NCBI GenBank assembly: GCA_910578035.1
Contig: CAJTOB010000045.1
Location: 1-24,285 of the forward strand
Direction of reading: 5' to 3'
From: an uncultured Muribaculaceae bacterium
Lineage (GTDB): Bacteria; Bacteroidota; Bacteroidia; Bacteroidales; Muribaculaceae
Length of the DNA: 24,285 bases
In this document: piece after piece, positions 20,814 through 24,285 of the stretch
Layout: each line of letters starts with the position of its first letter
Numbering within the stretch: position 1 is the stretch's first letter
Translations under genes and position numbers: made by a program
Notes under the pieces: model-generated
Database searches by the model: none
Told to the model about the DNA's origin: nothing
What the model saw: only the letters and a program-made list of their open reading frames with translations

Positions 20814-22285
20814 TTGTCGGGATTGGCGTCGCGAAGTATGCGGTTGAAACGTATCTTTCCGTCGAAAAGACCGCGTTCGTTGTCGAATGAAGCAAGTATA
20901 ATCATAGGCGTACCCACAACATGGTCTTCGGGCACAAAGCCCCAGAAACGCGAATCCTGCGAATTGTCGCGGTTGTCGCCCATCATGAAGTAATAATCCA
21001 TGCCGAAGGTGTAGGACGCGGCCTCTTTGCCGTCTATATATGCTTTTCCGGCACCTTTGTCGAAGTATGCCTCGGGGTGATTTTCATAGTTGCGGATACA
21101 GCGCTCGTAGATGGTCCAGTTTTCGGGTGTGAGCTGCACGGTCATTCCTTTTTTAGGAATCAGCAGACCATCGGCACCGCCGTAATTGGAAAGAGTCCAG
21201 TCGCCGTCTTCGCCGAAGGGGAAGGCATACGAGTTCGAGCCCTCGCCGGCGAAGTATGAGGCGATGTCGTTATACTTCACCTTGTCGACCATCAGACCGC
21301 TGCTTTCCATTTCGGAAATCATTGCCGCCGTAAGAGGGGCCATATACGCATAGCTTGTATGAGGAGCTTTTTCGAGGAATGGCTGCAGATTGACGCGCGA
21401 AGGAGTCATCGGCTCTATCATGCTTACGTCTACCCGTGCGATTCCGAGATTGCGGAGGTCGGTGTCGTCGAGCGGACGCGAAGTAGCAAAGACATAGTTG
21501 AATTGCACATGCTCGGGAAACTCGCGGCGCTGGCCGTCGATATATATTGTATCGTTGACAATCTTCAGGCGCTGGCCGGGCAGCCCGACTGCGCGCTTTA
21601 CGAAGTTCTGGCGGCGGTCTACGGGGCGATAGATAATCTCGCCGAAAGTTTCTTTGTCGGCCTTGATCTGGTCGCGGCCATACTGCTTCACAAGGAGGTC
21701 GTAGTAGAGGGGGGTCTCCTCAAACTTCGAGGCCACAGTATCGCCGGCCGGGAAATTGAACACCACGATGTCGCCTTCCTCTACATTGCGGAGACCTTTG
21801 AGACGGCGGTATTCTACCGACGGATTGTCGAGATACGATTTATGGCCGAAAAGACTGTTGTGGACAAGCGGGAAATGAACCGGGGTCATCGGCACGCGCG
21901 GACCATAGACCATCTTGTTCACCCAAAGATAATCGCCGGTGAGGAGAGTTTTCTCCAGCGAGCTCGAAGGTATCTGGTAATTCTGCCCGACGAATGCGAA
22001 CACAAAATATACAAGCACGAGAGCATAGACGATAGCATCGACCCAGCTCATGACCGAGCGCACGGCCTTCGACTTGCTCTTCTTCCACCATGTGAAAGGT
22101 ATGTAGCCCGTAATATAAATATCGAAAAGAAGGAGCTCGAATATAGCCAGCCACCATGTGTGCATCCATGCTACCCAGGCCAGAAATACGATGCTGACAA
22201 GTGCGAAACGAATCCAGCGGGTGGTTTTGATTTCTCTGATGCGGCGCTTGAAACCGGCCACAAATCCTTTATTTTGGTCTTCCAT
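20810..22285 (-). CDS. lepB: Signal peptidase I
   Basis: A 491-residue Bacteroidetes-type signal peptidase I, which removes signal peptides from Sec/Tat-exported proteins at the outer face of the inner membrane. Seen: two or three N-terminal membrane segments (about 24-42, 44-62 and 83-101); catalytic serine in PSSSLEKTLLTGDYLWVNK (S109); catalytic lysine in RRQNFVKRAVGLPGQ (K230); and the C-terminal signature MMGDNRDNSQDSRFWGFVP. The protein is long because of an insertion of about 150 residues between the lysine motif and the GDNRDNS box, as is common in this phylum. I chose ATG 22285 (MEDQNKGF): the longer start at 22321 overlaps the -7 box at 22310-22317. It is the first gene of lepB-wbqC. 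Confidence 0.95.
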   Translation of the reverse strand: MEDQNKGFVAGFKRRIREIKTTRWIRFALVSIVFLAWVAWMHTWWLAIFELLLFDIYITGYIPFTWWKKSKSKAVRSVMSWVDAIVYALVLVYFVFAFVGQNYQIPSSSLEKTLLTGDYLWVNKMVYGPRVPMTPVHFPLVHNSLFGHKSYLDNPSVEYRRLKGLRNVEEGDIVVFNFPAGDTVASKFEETPLYYDLLVKQYGRDQIKADKETFGEIIYRPVDRRQNFVKRAVGLPGQRLKIVNDTIYIDGQRREFPEHVQFNYVFATSRPLDDTDLRNLGIARVDVSMIEPMTPSRVNLQPFLEKAPHTSYAYMAPLTAAMISEMESSGLMVDKVKYNDIASYFAGEGSNSYAFPFGEDGDWTLSNYGGADGLLIPKKGMTVQLTPENWTIYERCIRNYENHPEAYFDKGAGKAYIDGKEAASYTFGMDYYFMMGDNRDNSQDSRFWGFVPEDHVVGTPMIILASFDNERGLFDGKIRFNRILRDANPDK

Positions 22286-22309
22286 TCTTCTCTTTTCTAT
22301 ATTAATTTG

Positions 22310-22343
22310 CAAAAGTAGCAATTATTTAGCAAGGTGGGGCAAA
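22310..22343 (-). promoter_or_regulatory. Probable lepB promoter
   Basis: On the minus strand TTTG (22340-22343) and TACTTTTG (22310-22317) are separated by 22 bases, slightly longer than the usual 19-21. The -7 box is an exact match and lies about 25 bases before the ATG. Confidence 0.55.
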
Positions 22344-22441
22344 GAGGGGAGGGCACTTGGCGTGTTTTTTATACATTCTTAATATATGGGTAAGTCTAAA
22401 GATTGCAATATTTTCCGAAGATGGATATAAGCTAATTGTTA

Positions 22442-22489
22442 AAATATACTTAATAAATAATCATTTATGATTATTTATTAAGTATATTT
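22442..22489. terminator. Perfect 22-bp-arm AT-rich palindrome
   Basis: Arms 22442-22463 and 22468-22489 are exactly complementary, with a TTTA loop whose ends can also pair. It lies 65 bases beyond the stop of the minus-strand gene at 22554-23534 and upstream of the lepB promoter. The A/T-rich ends make it a plausible bidirectional terminator. It also marks the junction where base composition changes. Confidence 0.6.
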
Positions 22490-22553
22490 CTTTCTTTGGC
22501 TGATGTCATCATAAGGCAAGAGTTACAAATATGCAGATTAGAAGGAGTTTATG

Positions 22554-23534
22554 TTAGGCAATTCCAAAATAGTTACACATAAAATCATATGCCTCCTTAT
22601 TGTAATTTTGCGAGGGATCATTAGTCCGAGATACGTAAGACTTTATATTTTCCTCTAGTAGAGTTTTAATACCCTCATAATAACTAATTACCTGAAATTT
22701 GCCATTAATATTCTGCGCTGTCACGACTCCTAATGAAGTTGAAGCAATAATATATCCAAAGATATACATATTATTGTCTTGTTGGGATGGAGGAAATATA
22801 TCAGAAGCACTAAAAGGCTTGTTAACATCTCTAGAATATACACATGCTAATAGTGAAAGATTTCCGACAAATGAACCAGTATTTACAAAACCACTTACAA
22901 CGCGGTCTATCGTATCTTGCGACGCTTGATTCCTTGCCTCTATGATTTGGGCTTCTATACCATCTACATCCTCCTTATCCTCTCTATCTATGGTGCCATC
23001 TGTTTGATCAGAAGACAGACTTTGTTTAATGTCTGATTGGGCATCCTTTGGATTACTTAGTCCAGCTCTATTCATCATACTAACTCTGTCTCTTGTCTCA
23101 ATAGAAATGTTTTTTACTTCATCAAGTTTACTTAAAACATTTGAAAGTCCTTGAGTTAACTCTTCTGACTTTCTTGAGAATTCTGAAACCGATTCTGTTA
23201 TTTTTGAAGATGCTGAATCAATTTTACCATATTGTACCTCACCTTTATTATTAGATACGATAGCGTATATGATTGCAACTACAGAAAGTATCAACGATGA
23301 AAGAGTTGATGCAAAGGAAATATAAGAAATTATTTCAACAGAATGATCGCTTTGAATACATATATATGTAGCGAGTTCAATGATTAGAAAAATGCAAATC
23401 CCACAAATATAGCACAAATGTAACTTCTTATCAGTCAAAGATGAACCATACTTCAATCCTATTAAGACTAAAGCCGTTATGGTTACTAGGATAGAAAGAA
23501 GATTAAAAGTAGGAGATGTCAAGAAATTATCCAT
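22554..23534 (-). CDS. Unknown three-TM membrane protein with coiled coil and C-terminal domain
   Basis: A 326-residue protein that I do not recognise. Seen: three membrane segments (about 10-28, 40-60, 70-94) separated by short loops; a heptad-like region (about 104-155, SSKITESVSEFSRKSEEL and LSNVLSKLDEVKNISI) likely to form a coiled coil; a polar acidic linker (160-195); and a compact C-terminal domain (about 200-326, with GSFVGNLSLLACVYSRDV and YIFGYIIASTSLGVVTAQN). The layout, membrane anchor plus coiled coil plus cytosolic domain, suits a sensor or effector at the membrane. No catalytic motif is visible. The DNA is markedly more AT-rich than the genes to the left, and it starts 34 bases after the ATPase stop, so the two may be one transferred unit. 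Confidence 0.7.
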   Translation of the reverse strand: MDNFLTSPTFNLLSILVTITALVLIGLKYGSSLTDKKLHLCYICGICIFLIIELATYICIQSDHSVEIISYISFASTLSSLILSVVAIIYAIVSNNKGEVQYGKIDSASSKITESVSEFSRKSEELTQGLSNVLSKLDEVKNISIETRDRVSMMNRAGLSNPKDAQSDIKQSLSSDQTDGTIDREDKEDVDGIEAQIIEARNQASQDTIDRVVSGFVNTGSFVGNLSLLACVYSRDVNKPFSASDIFPPSQQDNNMYIFGYIIASTSLGVVTAQNINGKFQVISYYEGIKTLLEENIKSYVSRTNDPSQNYNKEAYDFMCNYFGIA

Positions 23535-23568
23535 AATGAGTATTATTACTAGTTTTTATCATGTTGAT

Positions 23569-24285
23569 TTATGCTTCCACGAACAAATCATCGGCTGTGA
23601 TTTGCGAATGGATGCTGTTCATTGAATAGGAGTTCTTCACAAGTCCGGAACTTGTTATCATGGTCAGGGCAATTCCTTTGCGTGTCTTTGTCAGCTGCCG
23701 GAATAGAGCAGCCTTGTTGCGCAGATTCTCCATATATTTTTTGTCAATGGTATATGGTACGTCAGAATATTTTATTTCACAAAGATTTATTGCCTTGTCA
23801 CTGCGGTCTATCAGCAAGTCTATCTGCGCTCCAGGATGTTCGTCAGTGGCAGCGGTGCGCCATGAGTATTCGTTTGTGATAACACCGCTTATGCCAAGAG
23901 CCTTCTTTATCTGCTCTGAGTGCAAAAGACATACGCGTTCGAAAGCGAGTCCGCTCCATGTGTTAAAGATAGGAGCCATCTGTATCTTAGACCAGTAATT
24001 GGTATCAGTATTCTTTCGACCCTCCATAAACTTGAAATAGAACAGCGTGAAATTATCAATAAGTTGATAGAGAGAGTTCTTTGTTTTAGAGCCTATTGCC
24101 TGATACTTACGGATAAAACCGCAATTCTCTAAATCCTCCAGATACTTTGTAAGCAGTCCACTAGTTGCAATATTAGCGTTTTCGATGATTTCATCACGTG
24201 TCATCCCGATTTTCTTTTTTGCTAACGCAGTTATGATATCGAGATATGGTTCGGGCTGTTTGAATAATGATGAATATAGCTCATT
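23569..24285 (-). CDS. C-terminal part of an AAA-type ATPase with nuclease-like domain (partial)
   Basis: The frame stays open to the window edge, so the N-terminal ATPase core with its P-loop is outside. About 238 residues are visible. Seen: a winged-helix-like region (around LYSSLFKQPEPYLDIITALA, then MTRDEIIENANIATSGLLTK, YLEDLENCGFI, SLYQLIDNFTLFYFKF), and a C-terminal domain (FNTWSGLAFERVC, GAQIDLLIDRSDKAINLCEIKYS, YMENLRNKAALF). The E..., IDLLIDR and EIK spacing fits a PD-(D/E)xK-like fold. This combination is typical of the archaeal-type ATPase family with a DUF234-like C-terminus, common on mobile and accessory regions. It is upstream of and 34 bases from the unknown membrane protein. 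Its role is unknown. Confidence 0.8.
   Translation of the reverse strand, partial: NELYSSLFKQPEPYLDIITALAKKKIGMTRDEIIENANIATSGLLTKYLEDLENCGFIRKYQAIGSKTKNSLYQLIDNFTLFYFKFMEGRKNTDTNYWSKIQMAPIFNTWSGLAFERVCLLHSEQIKKALGISGVITNEYSWRTAATDEHPGAQIDLLIDRSDKAINLCEIKYSDVPYTIDKKYMENLRNKAALFRQLTKTRKGIALTMITSSGLVKNSYSMNSIHSQITADDLFVEA

Noticed and set aside
21359..22318. A 319-codon plus-strand frame across lepB
   Set aside because: Antisense to a well-supported signal peptidase I gene with catalytic motifs.
22286..22553. Attachment site or insertion sequence end at the composition change
   Set aside because: A perfect palindrome is present, but no target-site duplication, transposase or integrase is visible in the window.

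Overview
The window looks like chromosome from an order Bacteroidales bacterium, plausibly family Muribaculaceae. The evidence is: promoters of the Bacteroidetes type (-33 TTTG, about 20 bases, -7 TAnnTTTG) in front of several genes; no Shine-Dalgarno-led starts; a TonB-dependent receptor paired with DUF5689-type lipoproteins; secreted proteins ending in a short C-terminal tail (YYNLQGVRV...GLYIRRQGNK.TKV..K); and Bacteroidetes-type RecA, MeaB and signal peptidase I. The family-level placement is inference. No tRNA, rRNA, IS element or CRISPR array was seen.

Layout. (1) 1-3582, secreted nuclease region: a duplicated remnant of a C-terminal tail plus terminator (1-105), a secreted BIG2-like tail-bearing protein (270-1721, minus), a secreted endonuclease/exonuclease/phosphatase (EEP) enzyme with intact catalytic motifs (1796-2845, minus), then 680 bases with several hairpin-forming inverted repeats. 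(2) 3583-11351, plus strand: an apparent operon of a TonB-dependent receptor and two large surface-type lipoproteins built from DUF5689, OB-fold-like/DUF6359-like and choice-of-anchor-J-like modules, closed by a strong terminator. (3) 11352-14328: a candidate small RNA with its own -7 box and terminator, then a BspA-like leucine-rich-repeat protein (minus) with the same C-terminal tail. (4) 14329-17343, plus strand: meaB, a DUF1573 protein and recA. (5) 17344-22285, minus strand: lepB (signal peptidase I), a WbqC-family protein overlapping it by 4 bases, an Lrp/AsnC regulator with a palindrome-embedded promoter, a kinase-fold protein lacking the catalytic Asp, and a GNAT-like protein. (6) 22286-24285: a 22-bp-arm perfect AT palindrome, then a visibly AT-rich pair of minus-strand genes (a three-TM coiled-coil protein of unknown function and a truncated AAA-type ATPase with a nuclease-like C-terminus) that looks acquired.

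How the genes may work together. The most interesting hypothesis is that regions 1 and 2 form an outer-surface nucleic-acid or phosphodiester scavenging system: a secreted EEP enzyme and an accessory secreted protein on one strand, and, divergently, a TonB receptor without SusD whose partners are two OB-fold-rich surface lipoproteins. OB-like domains and EEP nucleases occur together in known extracellular nucleases, but the substrate here is inference. The second notable observation is the lrp promoter, in which both the -33 and -7 boxes sit inside copies of TTTGCGCAAA, implying direct autorepression.
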